Assembly (NCBI GenBank): GCA_947624255.1
Contig: CANQJO010000006.1
Coordinates: forward strand, 1 to 64,000
DNA from: an uncultured Ruminococcus sp.
GTDB lineage: Bacteria; Bacillota; Clostridia; Oscillospirales; Ruminococcaceae
Direction: 5' to 3'
Length of the DNA stretch: 64,000 nt
In this document: positions 52,133-60,347 of the stretch, piece after piece
How the letters are laid out: each line of letters starts with the position of its first letter
How positions within the stretch are numbered: the stretch's first letter is position 1
Position numbers and translations under genes: made by a program
Notes under the pieces: generated by a model
Told to the model about the DNA's origin: nothing
Seen by the model: the letters and a program-made list of their open reading frames with translations, nothing else
Databases searched by the model: none

Positions 52133-53473
52133 ATGAGCTTGAAATCATCAACAAAAACAGATGTAAACACCACTGAGCTGGTTTTCACTATTGATCCCGA
52201 AACCTTTGAAGCTGCCGTTGAAAAGGAATATCAGCGGCAGAAGAAAAATATCCGGATCAACGGATTCAGAAAGGGCAAGGTCTCTCGTAAGCTGGCTGAA
52301 AAAGAATTCGGAGAGCAGGCATTCTATGAGGGAGCGATCAATTCTCTCGTCGGACCGGAGGTAGAAGCCGGTGTTCGTGAAGAGGGACTTGATCTTGTGG
52401 ATACTCCCAACCTTGAGGTAAGCTCCATAAGCAAGACAGAGGGCGTTGAATTCAAGGCAGTATGTATCACAAAGCCTGTTGTCGAGATCTCCGGTTACAA
52501 GGGCATCAAGGCTGCAAAGATCGTCCGTGAGGTAACAGACGAGGACGTTGAAAAGCAGGTCGAAATGATAAGGAAAAAGAATGCACGTGTTGTCTCTGTT
52601 GACGACAGAGCTGCCCGGATGGATGACGAAGTCATCATCGACTTTGAGGGATTCTTCGGCGACGAGGCTTTTGAAGGAGGCAAGGGCGAGGATCATCCGC
52701 TGCGTCTGGGAAGCGGTCAGTTTATCCCCGGATTTGAGGATCAGATAGTAGGTCACAATATCGGCGATGAATTTGATGTAAACGTTACTTTCCCCGAAGA
52801 CTATCAGATGACAGACTATGCCGGCAAAGAGGCTGTCTTCAAGACGAAGCTCAAGGCTATCAGCTACGAGGAGCTTCCCGAGATCAACGATGATCTCATA
52901 AAAGATGCTACGGAATTTGACACTGTCGATGAATATAAGGCTGACATCAGGGAAAAGCTTGAAGAGGCTGCCGTAAAACAGGCTGATGCCTCCTTTGAGA
53001 ACTCCATCATGACACAGCTTATTGATAAGGTGGATTCTCCGATACCGAACTGTATGTTCGAGCAGAGAATAGATGCACTCGTGCGCTCATTTGATCAGCA
53101 GCTCAGAAGTCAGGGAATGGATCTGAAAATGTACTTCCAATATACCGGAATGGATATGGATTCATTCAGAGAGACATACAGAGACAGAGCAGTCGGTGAG
53201 GTAAAGCTCCGCCTTGCGCTTGAAAAGATCGCCGAGATCGAGAATTTAGAGATCGGCGAAGATGAGATCAATGCAGGTCTTCAGGAGATAGCTGCTGCAA
53301 ACAATGTTGACATTGAGGCAGTAAAGAGAGTTATCCCCGAGGCTGACTATGTTGAGGATCTCAAAGTGCAGAAAGCAGTTGATTTTGTTAAGGAAAACGC
53401 TGTTGTGGACAATACTCCCGTTGAGGAAAGCGCTGCTGAGGACAATGCTCCTGCTGAGGAAAGCGCAGAATAA
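52133..53473 (+). CDS. tig: trigger factor
   Basis: I take the ATG at 52133 (MSLKSSTK), with GGAGG 11 bases upstream; the ATG at 52115 would overlap that ribosome-binding site. The 446-residue product has the ribosome-binding domain with GFRKGKVSRK (near 45), an FKBP-type PPIase domain (about 155-240; VIIDFEGFFGDEAFEGG) and the helical C-domain. It ends in an acidic extension with an Ala-Glu-Asp-Asn repeat (two copies of a roughly 10-residue unit). It is the ribosome-associated chaperone, upstream of clpP-clpX as is usual. Confidence 0.97.
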   Translation: MSLKSSTKTDVNTTELVFTIDPETFEAAVEKEYQRQKKNIRINGFRKGKVSRKLAEKEFGEQAFYEGAINSLVGPEVEAGVREEGLDLVDTPNLEVSSISKTEGVEFKAVCITKPVVEISGYKGIKAAKIVREVTDEDVEKQVEMIRKKNARVVSVDDRAARMDDEVIIDFEGFFGDEAFEGGKGEDHPLRLGSGQFIPGFEDQIVGHNIGDEFDVNVTFPEDYQMTDYAGKEAVFKTKLKAISYEELPEINDDLIKDATEFDTVDEYKADIREKLEEAAVKQADASFENSIMTQLIDKVDSPIPNCMFEQRIDALVRSFDQQLRSQGMDLKMYFQYTGMDMDSFRETYRDRAVGEVKLRLALEKIAEIENLEIGEDEINAGLQEIAAANNVDIEAVKRVIPEADYVEDLKVQKAVDFVKENAVVDNTPVEESAAEDNAPAEESAE

Positions 53474-53487
53474 TACCAAGATACAAA

Positions 53488-53523
53488 GTTGTCCCACAAA
53501 GTTCACTGTGGGACAACACTTTT
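53488..53523 (+). terminator. terminator between tig and clpP
   Basis: A perfect 11-bp stem GTTGTCCCACA (53488-53498) with TGTGGGACAAC (53507-53517), then ACTTTT. Probably partial, since clpP shows no strong promoter of its own in the 70-base gap. Confidence 0.8.
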
Positions 53524-53589
53524 AGAAATATGCAGCGACAGGATATGACAATATCCGTCATGCAGTCTGATAAGAAAGGGCGATGAAAT

Positions 53590-54177
53590 ATGAGCTTAGT
53601 ACCATACGTTGTTGAACAGACCGGCCGTGGAGAGAGATCGTATGATATTTTCTCCAGACTTCTCAACGATAGGATAATAATGTTATCCGATCAGGTGAAT
53701 GACACTACCGCAAGCCTTGTGGTGGCACAGCTTCTGTACCTTGAAAGTCAGGATTCCGAAAAGGACGTTTCACTTTATATAAACAGCCCCGGCGGATCTA
53801 TTACTTCCGGAATGGCAATATATGACACGATGCAGTATATCAAATGCGATGTATCAACGATATGTATCGGTATGGCTGCATCTATGGGAGCATTTCTTCT
53901 TGCCGCAGGAGCAAAGGGTAAGCGTATAGCACTTCCCAACAGCGAGATAATGATACATCAGCCGCTTATTTCGGGAGGACTTTCGGGTCAGTGTACTGAT
54001 ATAAAGATACATTCGGACCACCTCCTGAAAACAAGACAGCGTATGAATGAAATGCTTGCCGAAAATACAGGCAAGCCGCTGGAGCAGATACAGATCGACA
54101 CTGAGCGTGATAACTACATGACAGCTCAGGAGGCACTTGAATACGGCTTGATCGACAAGGTCTTAGCAAAAAGGTAA
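53590..54177 (+). CDS. clpP: ATP-dependent Clp protease proteolytic subunit
   Basis: A 195-residue protein with the catalytic Ser in [14 protein letters not shown], the His in IMIHQP and the N-terminal [14 protein letters not shown]. It forms the 14-mer protease chamber used by ClpX and ClpC, whose genes follow. Ribosome-binding site GAAAGGGCGATGAAAT. Confidence 0.98.
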   Translation: MSLVPYVVEQTGRGERSYDIFSRLLNDRIIMLSDQVNDTTASLVVAQLLYLESQDSEKDVSLYINSPGGSITSGMAIYDTMQYIKCDVSTICIGMAASMGAFLLAAGAKGKRIALPNSEIMIHQPLISGGLSGQCTDIKIHSDHLLKTRQRMNEMLAENTGKPLEQIQIDTERDNYMTAQEALEYGLIDKVLAKR

Positions 54178-54192
54178 AGGCAGGTCATTTAC

Positions 54193-55485
54193 ATGGTTGA
54201 AAATTTCAAGTCATGCAGTTTCTGCGGAAAGGGCGAGAACAAAGTTCACAGTATGTTTTCTGCCGGTTCTGCGAATATATGCGATGAATGTGTATGTTAC
54301 TGCTATGAGATGATTTTCGGAACAGGTACTAAGCAGCAGAGAAGGACTTCCAAAAAGAAAGACGGAGAGTCCGTGCTTTCGGCAGAAAATCTTCTCAAAC
54401 CTGTTGAGATCAAGAATTTTCTTGATGAATACGTTATAGGACAGGACGAGGCAAAGATATCGCTTTCCGTAGCTGTATATAATCATTACAAGCGTATACT
54501 CAGTCAGGAGGAGCAGGGCAAAAACGGTGAAAAAGATGACAGCGTGGAGCTTCAGAAGAGCAATGTGCTGCTGCTCGGACCTACGGGCGTGGGAAAGACG
54601 TTTCTTGCCCAGACGCTTGCAAAGCTGCTGAAAGTTCCTTTTGCAATTGCAGATGCAACGACTATCACAGAGGCAGGATATGTGGGTGACGATGTTGAAA
54701 ACGTTCTGCTCAGGCTGATACAGGCTGCTGACTTCGATATCAAGGCTGCTGAAAAGGGAATAATCTATATTGATGAGATCGACAAGATCGCAAGAAAATC
54801 CGAAAACACCTCACTTACACGTGATGTAAGCGGTGAGGGAGTTCAGCAGGCGCTTTTGAAGATCGTTGAGGGAACGGTTTCAAATGTACCTCCGCAGGGC
54901 GGCAGAAAGCATCCCAATCAGGAGGTAATTCAGATAAATACCAAGAATATCCTGTTTATTTGCGGCGGAGCTTTTGACGGGCTTGAAAAGCAGATACAAA
55001 AGCGTATCGGTAAAGCTCCCATCGGTTTTGGCGGCGAGATAAAGACTCACAAGGAAGAAAAGAATAATATTTTCAAGAAAGTCATTCCGAAAGATCTTGT
55101 AAAATTCGGAATGGTTCCCGAATTTGTGGGAAGACTTCCCGTGATAACCGTCCTTGAAGAGCTTGATGAAAACGCACTCATAAAGATACTCACAGAGCCT
55201 AAGAATGCCATTGTGAAGCAGTATAAGAAACTCTTTGAGTATGATGATATAGAGCTTGAGATCGAGGACGAGGCTCTTGCAGAGATCGCACGAAAGGCAA
55301 TAGCTCAGAAAACAGGCGCAAGAGGTCTTCGCTCGATACTTGAGGGCGTTCTCATGAATACGATGTATCTTGTGCCGTCAGACGGCTCTATAGCAAGGGT
55401 AACTGTCACCGCTGACTGCGTGAACGGTAATTCACAGCCGATACTGACAAACCGCAGAAACAAGACGGTAAAACTCTCTGTATAA
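54193..55485 (+). CDS. clpX: ClpX ATPase, unfoldase subunit of ClpXP
   Basis: A 430-residue AAA+ protein: N-terminal zinc-binding domain (CSFCGK ... ICDECVCYC), Walker [10 protein letters not shown], pore loop GYVG, Walker [11 protein letters not shown], and the ClpP-docking loop IGF (in KAPIGFGG). The start is 15 bases after clpP. It unfolds tagged substrates and feeds them to ClpP. Confidence 0.98.
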   Translation: MVENFKSCSFCGKGENKVHSMFSAGSANICDECVCYCYEMIFGTGTKQQRRTSKKKDGESVLSAENLLKPVEIKNFLDEYVIGQDEAKISLSVAVYNHYKRILSQEEQGKNGEKDDSVELQKSNVLLLGPTGVGKTFLAQTLAKLLKVPFAIADATTITEAGYVGDDVENVLLRLIQAADFDIKAAEKGIIYIDEIDKIARKSENTSLTRDVSGEGVQQALLKIVEGTVSNVPPQGGRKHPNQEVIQINTKNILFICGGAFDGLEKQIQKRIGKAPIGFGGEIKTHKEEKNNIFKKVIPKDLVKFGMVPEFVGRLPVITVLEELDENALIKILTEPKNAIVKQYKKLFEYDDIELEIEDEALAEIARKAIAQKTGARGLRSILEGVLMNTMYLVPSDGSIARVTVTADCVNGNSQPILTNRRNKTVKLSV

Positions 55486-55500
55486 ATAACATACTATAAA

Positions 55501-55537
55501 AGGACTCTGAATAAGTGTGTACAGAGTCCTTTTTTTT
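55501..55537 (+). terminator. rho-independent terminator after clpX
   Basis: A perfect 9-bp stem AGGACTCTG/CAGAGTCCT followed by seven or more T, 15 bases beyond the stop. Confidence 0.92.
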
Positions 55538-55607
55538 GTTGTTGCTCCTGTGAACTTCTGAAAGCTCACAGGAGCAGCTCTTGAGGTATGCAGCGCTGCT
55601 TAGGAGA

Positions 55608-55754
55608 TCAGCATCCGCAGTTGTTGTTTCCGCAGCCGCATCCGCAGTCGTTATCACTGTTGTTGCCGTTGCAGCCGCAGCAGAGAATGATGAAGAGAAG
55701 GATCACAAGAATGATGCACCAGCAGTTGTTTCCGCCAAAGTTTGAGTTACACAT
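55608..55754 (-). CDS. 48-aa Cys/Gly/Asn-rich membrane peptide
   Basis: Read from an ATG at 55752-55754 with AAGGAGTG about 7 bases upstream, ending in TGA at 55608-55610. The peptide has 48 residues: a short polar start, one hydrophobic helix (CIILVILLFIILCC), then a tail of Cys, Gly, Asn and Asp repeats. Eleven Cys are present in total. Many Firmicutes carry similar tiny Cys-rich membrane peptides of unknown role. A hairpin at 55544-55575 lies downstream on this strand. It runs opposite to clpX and the clpC-like gene. Confidence 0.7.
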   Translation of the reverse strand: MCNSNFGGNNCWCIILVILLFIILCCGCNGNNSDNDCGCGCGNNNCGC

Positions 55755-55988
55755 AAAAAACACTCCTTAAAGAAAATGTATTTGAAACGCTCTTTCTGCG
55801 CCTCATGTTACATAGTATGCCGTACGGAAAAAAGTGTTACAGAATATGGAACGGGATCAAGTTAAAAAATAAAAATATATTGCCGCCGACAGTGTTCGCT
55901 GCCCGGCGACATTTTTTCCGGTGTATTTCACACTCGTTTGTGGTACAATATAAAGGATCAATTTCGCTGTACGAGAGGAGCGCATTAA

Positions 55989-58334
55989 ATGAACAAGGAA
56001 AAGTTTACGGAAAAATCGGTGAGGCTCGTTGCCAATGCGGTCAGGCTTGCTTCGGGACTGGGGCACACATATGTGGGGAGCGAGCATATCCTGCTTGCTT
56101 TGAGTGACGATGATACTGTTGAAGCAGCTAATATCCTTGTAGAAAACGGTGTTGCATATGACGATCTGCGGCAGGAGATAGTAATTGTTGTGGGCGAGGG
56201 TGCTCCGACCTCACTGAATCAGAGATACCTCACTCCCGAAAGCAGACGCATTCTTGATGATGCCTGTAGGATAGCAGCCGGCTCAAAAAAGAAACAGGCA
56301 GCTCCGGAGCACATTCTTGCAGCCATTATACGTGACACCTCATGCTTTGCTTTCAGCCTTATAAAAAAGGTCGGAGGCAGTCTTACGGGGTTATGTGCGG
56401 CTCTTGAGATAATAGATTCCGATGAGCTGCGTGCCGAGCTTTATGCGAGCGTAAAGCCGAGAGCCTCAAATCTTCCGCATCTTTTCAAGTATGGCAGAAA
56501 TCTCACGGATATCGTTTCACTGAAAAAGAACGATCCTCTTATCGGCAGAAGCAAGGAGGTCGAACGGGTTTTGCAAGTCCTCTCACGGCGGAATAAAAAT
56601 AATCCCTGCCTTATAGGAGAGGCAGGGGTCGGAAAAACTGCTATCGTTGAGGGCGTTGCTGAGCTTTTTGCCCGAAATCTCGTTCCCGATCCGCTGAAAA
56701 ACAAATTTATATTTGCTCTTGACCTTGCCTCTATGGTATCGGGAGCTAAATACCGCGGAGACTTTGAGGAACGCATAAAGGGCTGTATCGAGGAGGCGAT
56801 CAAGGCAGGGAATATCATACTCTTTATTGATGAGATCCACACTATCGTAGGTGCAGGAGCTACCGAAGGCTCGATAGATGCGGCAAACATAATGAAGCCG
56901 CAGCTTGCAAGAGGAGAGCTTCGCATTATCGGTGCGACAACGTTTGATGAGTATAAGAGATCCATCGAAAAAGATCCTGCGCTTGAAAGGCGGTTTCAGC
57001 CGATCAATGTCTGCGAACCGGGAGTGGCAGGCTGCATCGAGATAATAAAAGGCTTGAAAAGCAGTTATGAGAGCTTTCACGGAATATCAATAAGCAATGA
57101 TATCATCGAAAAGACGGTAAAAATGTCGGTGAGATATATCTCTGACCGCTGTCTTCCCGATAAGGCGATAGATGTGCTTGATGAAGCCTGCGCCTGCGCT
57201 AAGCTCCGCCGGAGCAACGGAATATCAAAGGATTCGGAGTATATCGACCTCAGCAAAAAGGGCGTCAGTCTCTCTGACCTCAGCAGTATGATCAACCGAG
57301 AGGAGCTTTGTCTGACTGAGGAAGACCTGATGTCGGTGATATCGGTAAGAACAGGTATTCCCCTTGCTCAGATAACTCAGGACGATGCGGACGGAATTGA
57401 AAACCTCGGAAAGCGGCTCTCGGAGAAGGTCGTTGGGCATGACTATGCTGTCCGCAAGATCACGGAGGCTATATGCAGAGCAAGATCCGGTCTGAGAGAC
57501 AGCCGGCGTCCCACAGCGTCATTTCTTTTTGCAGGGCCGACGGGTGTGGGAAAGACAGAGCTTGCAAAGGCTCTTACGGAGTGCTTTTACGGCTCGGAGA
57601 ATGATCTCATAAGGGTAGATATGTCAGAATATATGGAGAAACATTCCGTATCAAAGCTCATCGGTGCGCCTCCGGGATATGCGGGATATAACGAGACGAG
57701 CGGCAATCTCTGCGAAAGGGTAAGGAGAAATCCCTATTCACTTATATTATTTGACGAAATAGAAAAGGCAGATCGGGAGGTGCTGAATCTTCTGCTGCAA
57801 ATACTCGATGAGGGCATACTCACGGATTCCTCTATGAAGCGTGTGAGTTTCAAAAACTGTATAATAATCATGACCTCCAATGCAGGCGCACGAGAGATCG
57901 GCAGCGGAGCGTCACTCGGTTTCACAGGAGATAAGGATAAAACCGAGCATGAGAGAGTCCTCACGGAGATAAGAAAAATGTTCTCGCCCGAATTTGTCAA
58001 CAGGATAGATGAGATAGTGGTGTTCCGTCAGCTTGAACACAGCGATCTTGTGCAGATCAGCAGGATAATGCTTGATGATCTGAAAAAGCGTGCCGGGGAG
58101 ATAGGCATAAGGATATCCTATTCTCCGGAGGTGGCGGAAGCTGTGGCAGGATCAAAAGAGACTGACAGATACGGTGCTCGTCCCATAAGGCGCAGAGTTA
58201 CCGAGCTGATCGAAAACGATCTTGCACAGCTTATCGTCAGCTCACGTGTTTGCAGCGGTCAAAGCATAATGATAGACGTATACAACAGCAAGATAAGAAT
58301 CCATGCAACCGATCCCGAACCTATCTGCATATGA
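55989..58334 (+). CDS. clpC: ClpC-like AAA+ ATPase (Clp/Hsp100)
   Basis: A 781-residue Hsp100 protein: Clp_N repeats (1 to about 145), AAA-1 with GEAGVGKTAIVEG and FIDEIHTIVGAG, and AAA-2 with [14 protein letters not shown] and LILFDEIEKAD. An LGF tripeptide in GASLGFTGDK at the place of the ClpP-docking loop argues for partnership with ClpP. The middle region is short, and I see neither a ClpB coiled coil nor a clear UVR motif. No ctsR, mcsA or mcsB genes are adjacent. The ribosome-binding site is GAGAGGAG. It could also be called a ClpA/ClpE-type paralogue. Confidence 0.88.
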   Translation: MNKEKFTEKSVRLVANAVRLASGLGHTYVGSEHILLALSDDDTVEAANILVENGVAYDDLRQEIVIVVGEGAPTSLNQRYLTPESRRILDDACRIAAGSKKKQAAPEHILAAIIRDTSCFAFSLIKKVGGSLTGLCAALEIIDSDELRAELYASVKPRASNLPHLFKYGRNLTDIVSLKKNDPLIGRSKEVERVLQVLSRRNKNNPCLIGEAGVGKTAIVEGVAELFARNLVPDPLKNKFIFALDLASMVSGAKYRGDFEERIKGCIEEAIKAGNIILFIDEIHTIVGAGATEGSIDAANIMKPQLARGELRIIGATTFDEYKRSIEKDPALERRFQPINVCEPGVAGCIEIIKGLKSSYESFHGISISNDIIEKTVKMSVRYISDRCLPDKAIDVLDEACACAKLRRSNGISKDSEYIDLSKKGVSLSDLSSMINREELCLTEEDLMSVISVRTGIPLAQITQDDADGIENLGKRLSEKVVGHDYAVRKITEAICRARSGLRDSRRPTASFLFAGPTGVGKTELAKALTECFYGSENDLIRVDMSEYMEKHSVSKLIGAPPGYAGYNETSGNLCERVRRNPYSLILFDEIEKADREVLNLLLQILDEGILTDSSMKRVSFKNCIIIMTSNAGAREIGSGASLGFTGDKDKTEHERVLTEIRKMFSPEFVNRIDEIVVFRQLEHSDLVQISRIMLDDLKKRAGEIGIRISYSPEVAEAVAGSKETDRYGARPIRRRVTELIENDLAQLIVSSRVCSGQSIMIDVYNSKIRIHATDPEPICI

Positions 58335-58365
58335 ATCCTTTTGAAATAATATTTTTACAGATCGC

Positions 58366-59016
58366 CTATACACCGTATTTTTCACGGTATTCAAGCATTT
58401 TGCCGAGATATTCCGTACCGGGAACTATCTTATCACGGATAGCCTCAATGATATCCTCTATCGTCACTATAGAGTATACGGTGACACCAAAGTCACGCTT
58501 GACCTCCTGAACAGCAGAAAGCTCTCCCGTGCCTTTTTCCATGCGGTCAACGGTTATGACCATGCCGGTAATATCGACATCAGCGGCAGCCTTCAGTTTA
58601 GGCATAGATTCTCTGAGCGCCTTGCCGGAGGTCATAACATCGTCGATGATAATTACTTTTTCTCCGTCGGTGAGTTTTTTCCCTACGAACATACCGCCCT
58701 CGCCGTGATCCTTAGCTTCTTTTCTGTCGAAGCAGTACGATGTGTCGATGCCGAATTTGTTGCTGAGAGCCACAACTGCGGACACTGCAAGGGGGATACC
58801 CTTATATGCAGGACCGAAGAGAGTATCGGCAGGGATATTGTTTTCGTGAATGCACTCTGCGTAATATTCGCCGAGTTTAGCAAGCTGAGAGCCTGTTTTA
58901 TAGTTGCCGCAGTTGATGAAGTAGGGAGCTTTTCTGCCGCTTTTCAGCGTAAAATCTCCAAAGGTGAGAACACCGCAGTCAACCATGAATTTAATGAAAC
59001 TTTCTTTGTAGGTCAT
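58366..59016 (-). CDS. pyrE: orotate phosphoribosyltransferase
   Basis: I choose the ATG at 59016 (MTYKESF), with GGTGGAGG upstream. The 216-residue product has FTLKSGRKAPYF and the PRPP-binding motif VIIIDDVMTSGKA. It joins orotate to PRPP to make OMP in UMP synthesis. It is convergent with the clpC-like gene and stands alone, without other pyr genes nearby. Confidence 0.96.
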   Translation of the reverse strand: MTYKESFIKFMVDCGVLTFGDFTLKSGRKAPYFINCGNYKTGSQLAKLGEYYAECIHENNIPADTLFGPAYKGIPLAVSAVVALSNKFGIDTSYCFDRKEAKDHGEGGMFVGKKLTDGEKVIIIDDVMTSGKALRESMPKLKAAADVDITGMVITVDRMEKGTGELSAVQEVKRDFGVTVYSIVTIEDIIEAIRDKIVPGTEYLGKMLEYREKYGV

Positions 59017-59105
59017 GATATTTCCTCCACCGGTATAAAATACTTTAAGCAGCACCGCATATCCTGATGATGCAGAATTTGTCCGCTTAAATCATCTGTT
59101 ATATT

Positions 59106-59134
59106 ATTGTAACACATATCGTGAAATTTTGCAA
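59106..59134 (-). promoter_or_regulatory. promoter of pyrE
   Basis: On the minus strand TTGCAA (59129-59134), 17 bases, TACAAT (59106-59111). The leader is about 80 bases. Confidence 0.7.
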
Positions 59135-59168
59135 GTATAAAAAAGTTGCACAAATCATCGCAAACATC

Positions 59169-59197
59169 TTGCAAATAAGAAAAAAATAGGTTATAAT
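59169..59197 (+). promoter_or_regulatory. promoter of the SGNH-like gene
   Basis: TTGCAA (59169-59174), 17 bases, TATAAT (59192-59197). It is back-to-back with the pyrE promoter. Confidence 0.75.
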
Positions 59198-59262
59198 AGA
59201 TTGTGAGCGATCCTGTCTGAAGGATCGGATATATCACGACAACGATCTTATGGAGTTTTAAT

Positions 59263-60108
59263 ATGGCTAAAAAATCTAAAAATGTACGGCGGATCTCTAA
59301 CAAAAAGCGTGGAAGACCAAGAGTCCGGTTTAATTTTATGGTTATCATTATTATTTTCGCACTGACATTTCTGGGAATATTCGGTTTATATATGCTGCGT
59401 GCCAATCTTGAGGGGGATTTTGTTCCCGATGAAAGCAAGGATACATCATCGGTAACGACTACCGCCTCGCCTGCGGTCACGATACAGCCCTCCGAGGCTC
59501 AGTCTCAGCCTGCACAGCCAAATGAGCCGATCTATCCTGTGCCGGAATCTCAGGCGGCTGATATCTCGTATTTCGAGAATTGCTGCATGATAACGGACAG
59601 CACTCTCCTTGAGATGTCAAAGCAAAACGGCTTCATGGAGGTTCTGGGCAACGACCGTCTCAATGCTCTTAACTGCGGAAATACGGCGATATCCTCGTCA
59701 TACGGAACAATGCCTGCTTATGAGATCATGAAGATCAAAAAGCCGATGAATGTTTATATCATGCTGGGAAGTGATCTGGGAGTATCCTCTACAGATGAAA
59801 TGATAGCCGCATATTCCAATCTTGTGACGAATCTCCACAATGCGCAGCCCGATACGAAAATTTATATCATGCAGCTTCCGCCTGTGACAGCTTCTGATGT
59901 AACGCTTTCAAATGACACGATAAACGACTACAACAGCAGGCTCATGGATATGGCTAAGAAGATAGGCGTTTACTGTATAGATACAAATACGGCTCTGAAA
60001 AAATCCGACGGAACGCTTGCTGATGAGTATTGGTCGGCAGAAAACGGCACTCTTACCGATGCGGCGTACAAGGCAATAAGCGGATATATCCTCACACATA
60101 CGGCTTGA
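59263..60108 (+). CDS. membrane-anchored SGNH-like protein
   Basis: A 281-residue protein: a basic cytoplasmic start (1 to about 24), one transmembrane helix (MVIIIIFALTFLGIFGLYML), a Ser/Thr/Pro linker (~55-90) and an extracytoplasmic alpha/beta domain. The domain has MITDSTLLEM (the block-I Asp-Ser), a Gly/Asn block (NALNCGNTAISSS) and VYIMLGSDLG, as in SGNH/GDSL hydrolases. At the final block I see LTDAAYKAIS, where Tyr stands where a catalytic His is expected. It may therefore be a binding or pseudo-enzyme, perhaps for cell-wall O-acyl groups. There is no neighbour that would define the substrate. Confidence 0.75.
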   Translation: MAKKSKNVRRISNKKRGRPRVRFNFMVIIIIFALTFLGIFGLYMLRANLEGDFVPDESKDTSSVTTTASPAVTIQPSEAQSQPAQPNEPIYPVPESQAADISYFENCCMITDSTLLEMSKQNGFMEVLGNDRLNALNCGNTAISSSYGTMPAYEIMKIKKPMNVYIMLGSDLGVSSTDEMIAAYSNLVTNLHNAQPDTKIYIMQLPPVTASDVTLSNDTINDYNSRLMDMAKKIGVYCIDTNTALKKSDGTLADEYWSAENGTLTDAAYKAISGYILTHTA

Positions 60109-60119
60109 ATCAACAACCG

Positions 60120-60154
60120 GCACACCACAATATATTGTGGTGTGCTCCTTTTTT
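60120..60154 (+). terminator. terminator with a perfect 26-base palindrome
   Basis: A 26-base perfect palindrome (60120-60145, centred on ATAT and containing CCACAATATATTGTGG) is followed by TCCTTTTTT. The stem makes a good terminator for the SGNH-like gene. The core also resembles an NrdR box. Confidence 0.85.
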
Positions 60155-60264
60155 GAGCAGGAGCTCCAAAATATGGCGATATTTCGCAAAATACGGGGTT
60201 TTAATATGCAATATGAACAAAGTTTTGTATACATTTCACCTTGTATATTGTCGAATATTGCTAA

Positions 60265-60293
60265 TTGACAAGCGGCTGTATTTGGATTATACT
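60265..60293 (+). promoter_or_regulatory. promoter of nrdDG
   Basis: TTGACA (60265-60270), 17 bases, TATACT (60288-60293). The start would be near 60300. Confidence 0.85.
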
Positions 60294-60315
60294 TATATAG
60301 AACGTTTTGGACGAA

Positions 60316-60331
60316 ACACTATATATTGTGG
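60316..60331 (+). promoter_or_regulatory. putative NrdR box
   Basis: ACACTATATATTGTGG matches the known NrdR box pattern (acaCwATATaTwGtgt). It lies just downstream of the nrdDG start point and 17 bases before the nrdD ATG, where a repressor could block transcription. A partner box at the usual spacing is not convincing. Confidence 0.7.
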
Positions 60332-60347
60332 TGGAGGTAATACAGAA

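Noticed and set aside
60030-60347. N-terminal extension of NrdD
   Set aside because: It covers the terminator, the promoter and the NrdR box; the ATP-cone begins at 60348 behind a strong ribosome-binding site.
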